This document shows, one piece after another, positions 52,622 through 61,881 of a stretch of DNA of 64,000 bases. Under the pieces are notes generated by a model, which was given only the letters and a program-made list of their open reading frames with translations, ran no database searches and had not been told where the DNA came from. This DNA comes from CAYRWR01 sp964428015 (GTDB lineage: Bacteria > Spirochaetota > Brevinematia > Brevinematales > CAYRWR01). Within the stretch, counting starts at the first letter, position 1. Every line of letters starts with the position of its first letter. The translations under genes were made by a program, and so were the position numbers. The stretch covers positions 62,001 through 126,000 of the forward strand of contig CAYRWR010000006.1 of assembly GCA_964428015.1 (NCBI GenBank), written 5' to 3'.

Positions 52622-53482
52622 ATGCGGGTACTCGCTCTTATCTTTATAACTTTTATCTTAATGGGTTGTGATAATTTTCTGGGTAAAAACCAGGACAAAA
52701 AACAGAATAATCAAAATGATGTCATTGTGGATGTCATCCCTGATTCCATTCTCAAAAACGCCAATATAGAAACTAATGATACTGAAATAGATGTCATGGA
52801 GGATGTTTCCAATCTGGGAAATACTGAGATCATTATGCCCAATAATGATCAGAAATCAGTAAAAAATGACACAAAAACGGAAAAAGATATTCCTCATGTC
52901 AGTGAAGTAGTTTCAGATCAAAAAATGCCCAAACAACAAGAAAAAAACACAGAAACCATAGATATGGAAATGAACCCGATTTCAGTGGTAGAAAAAAAGA
53001 AGACCCAGAGCATTCAGTATAATAATGAAATCAATACTCCGGTGACTGAAAGTAAAATTATAGAACCAAAGAATATCTCTATGCCGGTCAGTACTCATAA
53101 CGGCAGTCTGATTATAGTCGGAAATGACAGGATTGGACAGTCTGTATCTCCCAGAAAATACATACAGCAGTCATTCGCAGTGTTTGAAAAGAATAAATAC
53201 GCGGTTTACATTGAGTTTCAGGTATATGCAGTCCCCACCAGCAGCAGATTGAGAAGATCAGCATATTATCTCCTGGGATATAATAAATTTGCCAGGCTGA
53301 TTAATCATCAGGCGCAATTTACCAGATTCTGGAATGGTAAAAATACCAAAGGGCAGTTTTTACCTAAAGGCAAATATAATATTTATCTATATTATAAAGT
53401 AAAAAATTCTCAGGGTAAGATAATACAGACTGGCGGAAGATATTGGGGCAACAGCAGAAAATATTATGTGCAGTTATATTAA
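52622..53482 (+). CDS. Lipoprotein with FlgD-Ig-like C-terminal motif
   Basis: 286 residues. Lipobox FILMGC with lipid Cys at residue 16, then about 140 residues of polar low-complexity sequence rich in Asn, Lys, Glu and Thr (probably a flexible spacer). The C-terminal 110 residues include FTRFWNGKNTKGQFLPKGKYNIYLY, the FlgD Ig-like WDGxNxxGxxLPxGxY pattern, then SRKYYVQLY. A surface or periplasmic role is inferred. AAGGAGG precedes the start. It follows DUF1015 by 25 bases and may share its transcript. Confidence 0.7.
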   Translation: MRVLALIFITFILMGCDNFLGKNQDKKQNNQNDVIVDVIPDSILKNANIETNDTEIDVMEDVSNLGNTEIIMPNNDQKSVKNDTKTEKDIPHVSEVVSDQKMPKQQEKNTETIDMEMNPISVVEKKKTQSIQYNNEINTPVTESKIIEPKNISMPVSTHNGSLIIVGNDRIGQSVSPRKYIQQSFAVFEKNKYAVYIEFQVYAVPTSSRLRRSAYYLLGYNKFARLINHQAQFTRFWNGKNTKGQFLPKGKYNIYLYYKVKNSQGKIIQTGGRYWGNSRKYYVQLY

Positions 53483-53530
53483 GATTTAGCTATTATCTTG
53501 CCGATTGGATATAAAGATAACTTTTTTTAG

Positions 53531-53559
53531 TTGATTAAAAATAAATATCATTTTATTAT
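53531..53559 (+). promoter_or_regulatory. Promoter of panD-flaA-flaA
   Basis: TTGATT (53531-53536), 17-base spacer, TATTAT (53554-53559). No flagellar sigma-28-like site was noticed. Confidence 0.65.
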
Positions 53560-53595
53560 AATTAAATAGAGAGATAAATTTAGAGGAATAGTTTG

Positions 53596-53967
53596 ATGAC
53601 CATTAACCTGCTGAAGTCCAAGATACACCGTGCTGTGGTAACTGAGACTGCACTGGACTATGTAGGAAGTGTGACCATAGATGAAGACCTGATGAAGGCG
53701 GCTAAAATATTCCATTTTGAAATGGTGCATATATGGAATATAACTAATGGGTCCAGGATGGTCACATATGCCATTCCCGGTGAAAGCGGGAGCGGTGTGA
53801 TATGCCTAAATGGGGCGGCAGCACACCTTCACCAAATTGGTGACAAAGTGATAATTGCTTCTTTTGCCAATGTGGAAGAAGCCGAGGCAGAAGGGTTTGT
53901 CCCTGAAATTGTTGTAGTAGACCAAAATAACAAAATAGAACAGGTCATAAAGAGCAAAAAGTTCTAA
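53596..53967 (+). CDS. panD: Aspartate 1-decarboxylase, pyruvoyl-dependent
   Basis: Converts aspartate to beta-alanine for pantothenate/CoA. About 124 residues. The self-cleavage site is Gly-Ser in YVGSVTIDEDLM (Ser becomes the pyruvoyl group). KIHRAVVTETALDY at the N-terminus, WNITNGSRMVTYAIPGESGSGVICLNGAAA and VGDKVIIASFA-like segment (GDKVIIASFA) match the family. Start ATG with GAGG upstream; the TTG just before is not needed. Unexpectedly, two flaA genes follow after 10 bases on the same strand. Confidence 0.95.
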   Translation: MTINLLKSKIHRAVVTETALDYVGSVTIDEDLMKAAKIFHFEMVHIWNITNGSRMVTYAIPGESGSGVICLNGAAAHLHQIGDKVIIASFANVEEAEAEGFVPEIVVVDQNNKIEQVIKSKKF

Positions 53968-53977
53968 GGAGAGGAAA

Positions 53978-54778
53978 ATGAAATACAGAGGAAGTACAGT
54001 CTTTGGCATCATCGTTTTTATGGCTCTAATATTATTAAATGCTCGCCCTTTGTTCTCGTTTGGGTTCAGTTCAGATGATAAAGATACAGTAAATCTCCAG
54101 ACTTTTGTAGTCTCTGACTTTGGTGATGATACTGACAAAGAGCTTAAAATGATCTGGAAAGCAAATTTTTCCAGATTTGCCAAACCCAAAGATCCTACAC
54201 AGGTGATGAGTGAACCTGATCCGGAAGCTTGTAACATAAAATATGTGGAAGCAAAACCTTTAGGATTACCTAATCTGGTAGATGCCAAACAAAAATATGC
54301 TTTAGGTGTAAAAGCACAATTTTTGAAGAAGTCCTACAACTGGATTGAACTTATACCATATACATCAGATTCCGGATTTAGCGGATCTGCACCTGATCCT
54401 AATGCACAGGGAACAGCACATCCCCTGGAATTGATCGGAGTGATTAAGAGTCTGGATATGTGGGTATGGGGTGGAAATTATAACTATTGGATAGAGTTCT
54501 ATCTTCAGGATTTCAAGGGTTACCTGCATAGATTATCAGCAGGAGATATTGCATTTGTCGGATGGAAAAACATGCGCACTAAGATTCCCGATTACATACC
54601 TCAAGCCGAGCATCATGTGCCATTCATGAAACCCCTTAAATTGGAAATGATCAAACTATGGTCTTATCCCACCGAAAGAGTAGATCAGTTTTATGCTTAC
54701 TTTGACTATATGCAGGTACAGACCGACGTTTACCAGGAAAGATTTAATGGTGACGATCTGGCTGTTCAAAAATGGTAA
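53978..54778 (+). CDS. flaA: FlaA-family flagellar filament outer layer protein (first copy)
   Basis: Spirochaete periplasmic flagella are sheathed by FlaA. 266 residues with a signal peptide (FGIIVFMALILLNARPLFSFG). Family features: FVVSDFGDDTDKE, KYALGVKAQFLKKSYNWIEL, SLDMWVWGGNYNYWIEFYLQD, and the end YFDYMQVQTDVYQE. This copy is longer than the second one by a middle insert (about residues 115-145, SDSGFSGSAPDPNAQGTAHP). AAGGAGAGG precedes it. Exported to the periplasm. Confidence 0.9.
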   Translation: MKYRGSTVFGIIVFMALILLNARPLFSFGFSSDDKDTVNLQTFVVSDFGDDTDKELKMIWKANFSRFAKPKDPTQVMSEPDPEACNIKYVEAKPLGLPNLVDAKQKYALGVKAQFLKKSYNWIELIPYTSDSGFSGSAPDPNAQGTAHPLELIGVIKSLDMWVWGGNYNYWIEFYLQDFKGYLHRLSAGDIAFVGWKNMRTKIPDYIPQAEHHVPFMKPLKLEMIKLWSYPTERVDQFYAYFDYMQVQTDVYQERFNGDDLAVQKW

Positions 54779-54795
54779 AATAGGGGAGGATGTAT

Positions 54796-55515
54796 ATGAA
54801 AAGGATTTTAATCTACATAGGAACACTGGTGTTTACATTCACCCTGTCATCCTATGCGCAGAACAATACAGTAATCAATCCCAGAGCGGGAGAACTTGAG
54901 ATTGTCAATACTAATGCCAATCAAACAGCAGACAAGAAAGTGGCAACTGAACTTGTAAAGACTCTTTTAATTGATGACTTTGAAACACCTGGTGAATGGA
55001 GCTCCTTTATGCCAAGAGATTTTGGTGTAACCCGTGCTATGCGTCGTGATGGCGGACCCAGCCAGATCCAGAGTGACAAAAACAAATATGTTCTGGGTGT
55101 TAAGACAGAATTTATGAAAAGAGAGTGGAGCTGGTTGAGTGTGACTCCCGCGCAACCCACAAAAGTGAAAGGTATAACCAAAAGCCTTTCTGTATGGGTG
55201 GTAGGTAGAAATTATCGTCATACTTTAAGTTTTGTAATAAAAGATTACCTGGGCCATGTAAAATATCTCACTGCTGAAAGAATGATCTGGGTAGGATGGA
55301 AACCTGTATCTATAAATATTCCTGATACCATCCAGCAGGAAAACTATAAAATCTCAGAAGATCGTGGAATTACTTTTGTTGGCTTTAGAATTGATTTTGA
55401 ACCGGAAGATATGATGGGAAGACCCTATTATATATATTTTGACTACTTGACAGCTGACACCGATCTGTTTAGTGAACAGAATCAGAATCCGGATGACATG
55501 ATGGATAGCTGGTAA
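54796..55515 (+). CDS. flaA: FlaA-family flagellar filament outer layer protein (second copy)
   Basis: 239 residues from the ATG six bases after GGGGAGG; signal peptide ends near SSYA. Family features: LLIDDFETPGEWSSF, KYVLGVKTEFMKREWSWLSV, SLSVWVVGRNYRHTLSFVIKD, GWKPVSINIPDTIQQ, then PYYIYFDYLTADTDLF and a terminal acidic DDMMDSW. It begins 17 bases after the first flaA copy and ends before a strong terminator. The two copies are clear paralogues and may build different parts of the sheath. Confidence 0.92.
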   Translation: MKRILIYIGTLVFTFTLSSYAQNNTVINPRAGELEIVNTNANQTADKKVATELVKTLLIDDFETPGEWSSFMPRDFGVTRAMRRDGGPSQIQSDKNKYVLGVKTEFMKREWSWLSVTPAQPTKVKGITKSLSVWVVGRNYRHTLSFVIKDYLGHVKYLTAERMIWVGWKPVSINIPDTIQQENYKISEDRGITFVGFRIDFEPEDMMGRPYYIYFDYLTADTDLFSEQNQNPDDMMDSW

Positions 55516-55530
55516 AAAAAATATGACATC

Positions 55531-55570
55531 AAACAAAAGGCTAAGGGCTACCTTGGCCTTTTGTTTTGAT
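55531..55570 (+). terminator. Terminator of the flaA operon
   Basis: 16-base-pair stem (55531-55546 with 55551-55566, one G-T wobble), GCTA loop, T-rich tail. An upstream ATG for the WD40 gene would place this hairpin inside the gene, so the real start is downstream. Confidence 0.85.
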
Positions 55571-55585
55571 ATTTTGGGAATTTTT

Positions 55586-56605
55586 ATGCGGAATAAATGC
55601 ACAGTATATTTTCCCCTGATGTTAATTTTCTCATCTCTTTTATTGTCTTGTCCTAAAATTGATATAAAACCAGATGTAATAAACACTCAATCAAAGAAAA
55701 ACCTGAGACTGGATTATCTATATGAGTTATCAGGACATACTCAATATATATTTTATTCAGCTTTCTCCCCGGACAGTAAATATTTGGCATCCGGAGGTGC
55801 CGACAGATGTGTTATTATTTGGGATTTAAAGAATACAAATCAGATTAAATGTATAAAAGAAGAATATGATGAGATATGGGGCATCCCACTTCAATATTCA
55901 AAAGATGGTCAATATCTAGTTATCGGTTCATTTGAAACATTAAAAGTATTATCTGTAAAAGATGACTATAAAATTTTAAGTGCAAAATTTGCGCATCCAA
56001 AAGGAATACAGACTTTAGCAATTAGTCCCGATAATAAATATGTAGCGACCGGTGGAGTTGATGGGAGAATAATTGTTTGGTCACTACCTGATTTATCCAA
56101 AATTAAGGAAATTCAGGCACATGCATCGGAAATCTGGAACCTTAAAATTTCTCCTGATGAGAAATATTTAATAAGCGGAGGTGAAGACACTCTGGCAAAA
56201 CAGTGGTCTTTCCCGGATTTAAGCTTGATACAAATATTAAGATATCATTCTATGCCCATTGAATTTGTGGATATATCAAAAGATGGGAGCAAACTTTTAC
56301 TGGGAAGTGCTGATTCTACTGTTTCTGTATGGAACACCAGGAATTTAAGCAGTCCGGTAACAATATTAAAAGGGCATATTGGTTCAGTATTGGTAGCGGT
56401 CTTTTCCATTGATGGAAAATATGTGTTTTCCGGCGGAGATGATGATGAGTTATATGTTTGTGATGCTGAGAATGGGGAAGTAAAAGAACGGTTTCAGGCA
56501 CATTTTGGCGATGTAATGACAATAGCAGTAAGCGATGATGGCAGATATATTGTGTCGGGGTCCAGAGATAGACGGCTCAAAATCTGGGCAATAAGATACG
56601 AGTAG
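55586..56605 (+). CDS. WD40-repeat lipoprotein
   Basis: About 339 residues from the ATG after GGGAA. Lipobox LLLSC follows a hydrophobic stretch. The mature part is a WD40-like beta-propeller with seven units, each ending in WD/W: SGGADRCVIIWDL, GVDGRIIVWSLPD, SGGEDTLAKQWSFPD, GSADSTVSVWNT, SGGDDDELYVCD and SGSRDRRLKIWAI. Likely an envelope scaffold or interaction protein; partner unknown. The start lies beyond the flaA terminator. Confidence 0.8.
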   Translation: MRNKCTVYFPLMLIFSSLLLSCPKIDIKPDVINTQSKKNLRLDYLYELSGHTQYIFYSAFSPDSKYLASGGADRCVIIWDLKNTNQIKCIKEEYDEIWGIPLQYSKDGQYLVIGSFETLKVLSVKDDYKILSAKFAHPKGIQTLAISPDNKYVATGGVDGRIIVWSLPDLSKIKEIQAHASEIWNLKISPDEKYLISGGEDTLAKQWSFPDLSLIQILRYHSMPIEFVDISKDGSKLLLGSADSTVSVWNTRNLSSPVTILKGHIGSVLVAVFSIDGKYVFSGGDDDELYVCDAENGEVKERFQAHFGDVMTIAVSDDGRYIVSGSRDRRLKIWAIRYE

Positions 56606-56618
56606 AATTGGGGCAGGT

Positions 56619-57845
56619 ATGGAAAAAGAAGTCATTAAGAAAAATGAGATAGTAGCTTTATTTAATCATCTTAGACTTAAGCATATAGCAGTCAAAATTA
56701 AAGACAATAGTGAAAATCTTATATTAAATGGATTTATTACCAAATCAGATGCCAGTTATATGTCAGTCTACTTTGAAAATATCCCAGACTCAATCTCTTT
56801 AAAACAATTAAAAGTATCTTTTGAATATAATAGAAATTTTTACACTTCAGACAATACCGAGATCAAACTTTTAAATATTCCTATGAAGAATGTAGAACTC
56901 AATATACCGGACAAATTAAATTTTCATCTTCTCAGAAAATTTACACGTGTAAATTTACCACCTGAAGTCATGAGGATAAACATAACCGGGATTGAAAGTG
57001 GTTCTTCACAAGTGTCGCAAAATATTAATATTGAAGAATTACCGGGAAATCTAAAAAATATTTACATAGAATTATTAGAAGATAAACCTGATTTAAAGAA
57101 AATTGTCACAATGATCGGCAATGAACTCTCCAGATTTACTAATAGATTTAAAACCAATATTTTTAAAGATGTAAATTCTTTATCTCCTTTGGAAAAAGTA
57201 GTTCAGTATTACAAAAAGACATTCTGGATTAGTGATACAGATAATCTGAATAATTACGTCCATTTGGGCGGAAAATATAATATGATAGGTTATGAGAAAT
57301 ATTTTGAACTGGTAAAAAAGACTTTATCACCGGATATTCTTGAACAAATCAGAAATAATTATCTTAGCAGATCTATTTCCTCCTACTGTATGGTACCCGT
57401 TCTTATTGGGGACAGAGTTGTGGGAGTAATCGAAGTAAGCGTACCGGAAGATCCTAAATATAAAAAACTCACGATTTACGACATTTTTTATATTAAAGGT
57501 ATGGCAGATATATTAGCAGAAGTAGTGGTAAAGTCTAAGACGTTTACGGAAGATAGCAGTGAATTTGAAATCATTGATGTTTCGATGGGTGGGATCCTGG
57601 CTTCTACAAAAAATATCTATTTACCCAGGTCTTATGCGGAGAATGCGATTTTAAATATGCAGTTGAAATTAGATGATGCTGAAGTAAATACAACTGCAAG
57701 AGTTGTAAGATACGAGTATATTCCCGGAGAAAATGCTGGTCTCAATGTCGCATTTGAATTTATTGGTATAGGGGACGATGCAAAAACGGAAGTTGGAAAG
57801 TTTATTAGAAAATATATGAAACAACTAAATATCAAGGAGTCGTAA
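56619..57845 (+). CDS. PilZ-domain protein with inserted GAF-like segment
   Basis: 408 residues. The N-terminal about 100 residues are beta-rich and resemble a YcgR-N-like module. RKFTR (about 106-110) is the RxxxR c-di-GMP motif. Residues about 185-310 look GAF-like (CMVPVLIGDRVVGVIEVSVPE). DVSMGGILAS (about 319) is the D/NxSxxG PilZ motif, followed by PGENAGLNVAFEFIG. The motif halves are thus about 210 residues apart. Likely a c-di-GMP receptor. DUF1577 of Leptospira is another possible family. Next gene starts 3 bases later. Confidence 0.75.
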   Translation: MEKEVIKKNEIVALFNHLRLKHIAVKIKDNSENLILNGFITKSDASYMSVYFENIPDSISLKQLKVSFEYNRNFYTSDNTEIKLLNIPMKNVELNIPDKLNFHLLRKFTRVNLPPEVMRINITGIESGSSQVSQNINIEELPGNLKNIYIELLEDKPDLKKIVTMIGNELSRFTNRFKTNIFKDVNSLSPLEKVVQYYKKTFWISDTDNLNNYVHLGGKYNMIGYEKYFELVKKTLSPDILEQIRNNYLSRSISSYCMVPVLIGDRVVGVIEVSVPEDPKYKKLTIYDIFYIKGMADILAEVVVKSKTFTEDSSEFEIIDVSMGGILASTKNIYLPRSYAENAILNMQLKLDDAEVNTTARVVRYEYIPGENAGLNVAFEFIGIGDDAKTEVGKFIRKYMKQLNIKES

Positions 57846-57848
57846 AGC

Positions 57849-59024
57849 TTGAAAAAGTTTTTATCACGCTTCTGGTTTGCTTTTAAGAACTTTTGGACTG
57901 AACCTGGAAACAGGATTATTGCTTTTTTCATTTTCAGTGTCATTTTGTTCGCTTTTGTCATTTTACAGGCAGAAATCTATTCAAAAAGAGATGATATTCA
58001 AATAAAATCGATTTTTGATGCTGTATACTGGCTCTTTATTACTATAACTACAGTAGGTTATGGTGATTATGTTCCTAAATCTGATTTAGGTAAGATAATC
58101 GCTATTTTAACAGTTATTTCTGGCGTATTTCTGTTTTCATTCTTTTCTGGTAGTATCGCTTCCTATTTAATCGATATTAGAATCAAAGAAAGAAGGGGGT
58201 TAGGTACCGTGAACGTAGTAGGACATATAATGATATTAGGGTGGAACCAGAATCTGGAAAAAGTGATAAGTGGTATTCCCGTTTATTTGGGTGATACAAA
58301 CTTTAATCTGGTCCTGGTAAATGATGGAACAGAAGAAGATTATGATGAAATTAAATCAAAATTTCTGGGATATAAAATTAAATTTATTCATGGAGATTTT
58401 ACTAAGGAAAATGTTCTGAAAAGAGCAAATATTGATGATGCATCTAAAGTAATCATTCTTTCTGATGTTATGGGGATAAAAACTTTGGATGAAGCAGATG
58501 AGAGAACATTATTAGCGGTGTTAACTATAAAAAGTATTGAACCTGAGATCCCTATTTTTGCTGAAGTTATTAAGGAAGAAAAAAGCAAACATATCGCCAG
58601 AGCAGGAGCTGATACAGTTATCCTTAATGGAGAATTCAATCCAATGCTGATTTCCAGTGGCCTAGCTTCATCGGCTATGCCTAATTTTATAAAAATGTTA
58701 TTAGCAAATACTGATGAACCCAGAATTAGATTGGAACCGGTTCCTAAATTATACATCGGTAAGAAATATCATGAGTTACTCTTGTTTTTACGTGATAAAA
58801 CTAAAGGGATTCCTGTGGCACTTGTTACCGCAAAAAAAGATTTAACCATTGATGATCTTTTATCCAGTGATAGCGCAATCGATTCTTTTATAAGACAGAA
58901 ATTTAAAGAAGCAGAAGAAAACTTTTCAGAAGATGACGGTACTGGAAAAAAGAATATTAAAATAAATCCTGATGACGAATATATCATTGATGAAAATGAT
59001 ACTCAGGTTTTCATCATATATTAG
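57849..59024 (+). CDS. Two-span potassium channel with TrkA/RCK regulatory domain
   Basis: 391 residues. Two membrane helices (about 20-40 and 85-108) flank a pore with the selectivity filter TTVGYGD. A cytoplasmic RCK (TrkA-N) domain follows (about 125-260) with ILGWNQNLEKVI, GDFTKENVLKRANIDDASKVIIL and DERTLLAVLTIKS; the end of the protein is an acidic tail. The start is TTG with AAGGAG upstream. Controls K+ flux, perhaps gated by nucleotide or second messenger. The gene is 9 bases before a stand-alone CNBD gene. Confidence 0.9.
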   Translation: MKKFLSRFWFAFKNFWTEPGNRIIAFFIFSVILFAFVILQAEIYSKRDDIQIKSIFDAVYWLFITITTVGYGDYVPKSDLGKIIAILTVISGVFLFSFFSGSIASYLIDIRIKERRGLGTVNVVGHIMILGWNQNLEKVISGIPVYLGDTNFNLVLVNDGTEEDYDEIKSKFLGYKIKFIHGDFTKENVLKRANIDDASKVIILSDVMGIKTLDEADERTLLAVLTIKSIEPEIPIFAEVIKEEKSKHIARAGADTVILNGEFNPMLISSGLASSAMPNFIKMLLANTDEPRIRLEPVPKLYIGKKYHELLLFLRDKTKGIPVALVTAKKDLTIDDLLSSDSAIDSFIRQKFKEAEENFSEDDGTGKKNIKINPDDEYIIDENDTQVFIIY

Positions 59025-59033
59025 GAGGTCATT

Positions 59034-59561
59034 TTGTCCATAAGCAATGCGGATATAGAATTTTTAAGTACAATAACTCTTCTGGAAGATTTAACTAAAG
59101 AAGAATTAACCCATTTGACCAGGATATTGAAGCCTCTAAAATACAAAGAAGGTGAAACAATCATAGTGGAAGAAGAGGATGGGGATTCACTCTTTATTTT
59201 TAAAGAAGGAACAGTACAGGTAAGTTCACAGATTACTTTAAAAGTAGGCTCACACTCCTGGAGTGAAGTAGAAAAGTCTTTTGCCACTTTAGATGCCAGT
59301 ATCATGAACTTTTTTGGGGAGATGTCATTGATAACGGGAGCTCCACGCTCAGCCACAATCAAAGCTATTACTCCTTGCATCCTATTTGAAATAACCAAAG
59401 ATGATTTTGAAGAGCTATCTGATCAACACCCCAAAATTGGCTATAAAATTATGAAAAAGATAGGTGCAACTTTAAGTAACCGTATCCGTCAAATGAACGG
59501 AAATATTTTAAAATTAACAACGGCATTGTCTATTGCGTTATCCAAGAAAAAAGTAAAATAA
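59034..59561 (+). CDS. Stand-alone cyclic-nucleotide-binding-domain protein
   Basis: 175 residues, essentially one CNBD with an intact phosphate-binding cassette FFGEMSLITGAPRSATIKA (Glu and Arg for the cyclic phosphate). No HTH, membrane or kinase part. Start TTG behind AGGAGG. It directly follows the K+ channel gene, and a terminator lies after it, so the two (with the PilZ gene) likely form one operon. A gating subunit for the channel is plausible but unproven. Confidence 0.8.
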   Translation: MSISNADIEFLSTITLLEDLTKEELTHLTRILKPLKYKEGETIIVEEEDGDSLFIFKEGTVQVSSQITLKVGSHSWSEVEKSFATLDASIMNFFGEMSLITGAPRSATIKAITPCILFEITKDDFEELSDQHPKIGYKIMKKIGATLSNRIRQMNGNILKLTTALSIALSKKKVK

Positions 59562-59597
59562 AAAAGAGGCAGTTGAAAAAACTGCCTCTTTTTTTTT
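59561..59597. terminator. Bidirectional terminator
   Basis: 14-base-pair perfect stem (59561-59574 with 59579-59592) capped by GAAA, with T runs on both sides. Shared by the convergent CNBD and nrdJ genes. Confidence 0.9.
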
Positions 59598-59609
59598 ATT
59601 GTACAACAC

Positions 59610-61676
59610 TTATACTACACAATGGTCACTATCACAGAATTTTTCACCCTCAGGGCTGGTAAATAGATTAGTAAAATCTGGGTCAATAAGATTCTTGGTC
59701 ATTTCTTCATACTTTTCTTTTGTAATTTCTTCATACGGGGCTTGTACATAGCCATGTTCTTCCAGTGGGAGGAAAGAAATAGCTTTAAGTTTATCTTCAT
59801 GTGCGGCAAGAACGTGAGGAATGTCCTGGGCTTCTTCTTTCTTAAAAGTCACTGTAATACTGACACTGTTATCAGCCCACCATGTTTGATAATCAACAGC
59901 ATTTTTTACCTGTTCCCATATTGACACATCTTCTTTTTTCCGGTCGAAAAGCTTTTCATGAATTGGGAAAGATACCACACTGGTTTTTTTGCGGTCTTCA
60001 TCGCTACCATATGCACTCTCTTCGATGTGATAACCGGCTTTTTTTAACGGTTCAATCAGAGGAGAAGTAGAACTCAGTCTGACCCTTCTTATGTAGTACT
60101 CAGCATGAGGGTAGTGTATTCCAGGTGTAACACCAGGCAGGAGACTCACAGTACCGGATGGTTTAACAGATGTAATTTTAATAGATTTGGGTATACAAAG
60201 CCAGTTAGAATATATTTCGTCGAGTTTGGTGAGATATTTATAGCCTTCATCACACCATCTAAGAGTCTCCCGGCGTCCTTGTTTAACAAAGGCTTCGATG
60301 ATACCTGACTGTGAGGTACCTATACGTCTGTTTTTCAGCAGGACGGCATTGGTTTCAGGCCAGTGAGTGGGTACTAATGTCACAGATTTAGCATAGAGAT
60401 AAGCATATTTTAATGTCTGCTGATATTCTTCATAACTATCGTGTCTGGAAGGAAAGGTTTCTACCAGACAACAAAGTTCTCCGCTTTCCAGACTTTGTTC
60501 AGAACACGGATTAACCCCTTTAGCCAGTTTATCTTTCCAGTCAGGAGGATCTATCATACGGCTGTATTTCTGTACGTTTTCTAACCATACAATCCCGGGT
60601 TCACCGTTAAGTGCAATTGAATCAGCTATCTTGTAATAATCGGTATGTCCCACTTTAGCAAATACAGAATTATTAGATGCCCAGCGATGAGATTGCAGCT
60701 CTTTTCCATATTTTGTATAATCTTTCATGGTAGTATATTCGGTATCTTCAGCATCACCGATTGCAATCTCTGCTGAACGGCGTACATTACCGGCTACTAC
60801 ACACACACCGATCATATTCATTATATCCACGATATCCGTAGATTTAATGTATTCTCCCACTCTTTTCTCCAGAAGATTGGATAAAAGTGAGTGCATTTCC
60901 CGTAAGGGACCGGGACCACTGGCAACACCGCCAAATCCGCGGATAGGGGAGCCGTAAGGTCTTATCTGGTTATAGTCAAAAACAGGTTTCTTTTTTCCCA
61001 GAAAATACGCATCGAGTAAAATACTGAGTGATTCCACCCAGCCTTCCCGGGAATCCGGAATTGTATATTCATAAACATCTTCTTTTGGTCGCTTGATTTT
61101 GATTTTCCCGGCACCTTTAGTGTCAAAACCTACTCCCACTCCCAGCATCAGGGCATCCATAGCCCAACTGAAAGGAAAAGATAGTCTGACATCAATATCT
61201 TCGGTAGAAACAAAACCGCAGTTATTAAGTCCGCTGCCGCCTTTTTCTTTTACAAATTCTGTACCAGACATCCATAGTCCGCGTCCGGGTGGTAAAAATT
61301 TAAAATTAAACATTTTATCATACATGATTTGAGCGGATCTTTGAGCCTTTTTTTCTTTCCAGGGTAATTTTAAACGGAGACAATGCTCTTTTTGAAAATT
61401 ATAAGAACCTTCTACAGCTCTTCTGACAGTCTCCCACCATGCTTCATTTCGATTTTCGCCGGGAATTCTACGTGAATAGGTTCTCAGAAAAACAAATTCT
61501 CCAATCGGACCCCAGTCTGGTTTGATTCTGCTGTACTTCTGCAAAAAATCATCATCTAACTTGAACGGTTTCCACACCTCATTCAAATTAAATTGAGAAT
61601 TGAAGGAAGACGAAGGTTTTTCTTCATATTTCTCAATTTTGATCTTTGATAAGATCTCCTTTCCAACAGAACTCAT
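59610..61676 (-). CDS. nrdJ: Adenosylcobalamin-dependent ribonucleoside-triphosphate reductase (class II)
   Basis: 688 residues of the monomeric RTPR type. Visible: RTYSRRIPGENRNEAWWET near the N-terminus, FLPPGRGLWMSGTEF, LNNCGFVSTEDI, the active-site NPCSEQSLESGELCCLVETFP (Cys and Glu), and the C-terminal CDSDHC pair that re-reduces the active site. It makes deoxyribonucleotides without oxygen need, but requires B12. I see no cobalamin riboswitch in the upstream gap. An AGGAGGGG site precedes the ATG. Confidence 0.96.
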   Translation of the reverse strand: MSSVGKEILSKIKIEKYEEKPSSSFNSQFNLNEVWKPFKLDDDFLQKYSRIKPDWGPIGEFVFLRTYSRRIPGENRNEAWWETVRRAVEGSYNFQKEHCLRLKLPWKEKKAQRSAQIMYDKMFNFKFLPPGRGLWMSGTEFVKEKGGSGLNNCGFVSTEDIDVRLSFPFSWAMDALMLGVGVGFDTKGAGKIKIKRPKEDVYEYTIPDSREGWVESLSILLDAYFLGKKKPVFDYNQIRPYGSPIRGFGGVASGPGPLREMHSLLSNLLEKRVGEYIKSTDIVDIMNMIGVCVVAGNVRRSAEIAIGDAEDTEYTTMKDYTKYGKELQSHRWASNNSVFAKVGHTDYYKIADSIALNGEPGIVWLENVQKYSRMIDPPDWKDKLAKGVNPCSEQSLESGELCCLVETFPSRHDSYEEYQQTLKYAYLYAKSVTLVPTHWPETNAVLLKNRRIGTSQSGIIEAFVKQGRRETLRWCDEGYKYLTKLDEIYSNWLCIPKSIKITSVKPSGTVSLLPGVTPGIHYPHAEYYIRRVRLSSTSPLIEPLKKAGYHIEESAYGSDEDRKKTSVVSFPIHEKLFDRKKEDVSIWEQVKNAVDYQTWWADNSVSITVTFKKEEAQDIPHVLAAHEDKLKAISFLPLEEHGYVQAPYEEITKEKYEEMTKNLIDPDFTNLFTSPEGEKFCDSDHCVV

Positions 61677-61851
61677 GATCCCCTCCTTTTATCCAATTAC
61701 CTTTTTAAGCTGTCAAATATGTTAAGTGGTTTTCTGGAGATATTTTTCTTTGAATCTAAAGACGATTTATTTTTGGATCAATGAAAAGACGCAGAAATTA
61801 GTCTAGATTCCCCTCCAGGCTACAACAAACAATTCTTCAGCGCAACCCTTT

Positions 61852-61881
61852 ATAATAGCTTTTATTAGTTCATCCTGTCAA
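61852..61881 (-). promoter_or_regulatory. Probable nrdJ promoter with about 170-base leader
   Basis: Minus strand TTGACA (61876-61881), 18-base spacer, TATTAT (61852-61857). The leader between it and nrdJ (61677-61845) has no clear riboswitch consensus or NrdR box that I can recognise. Confidence 0.5.
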
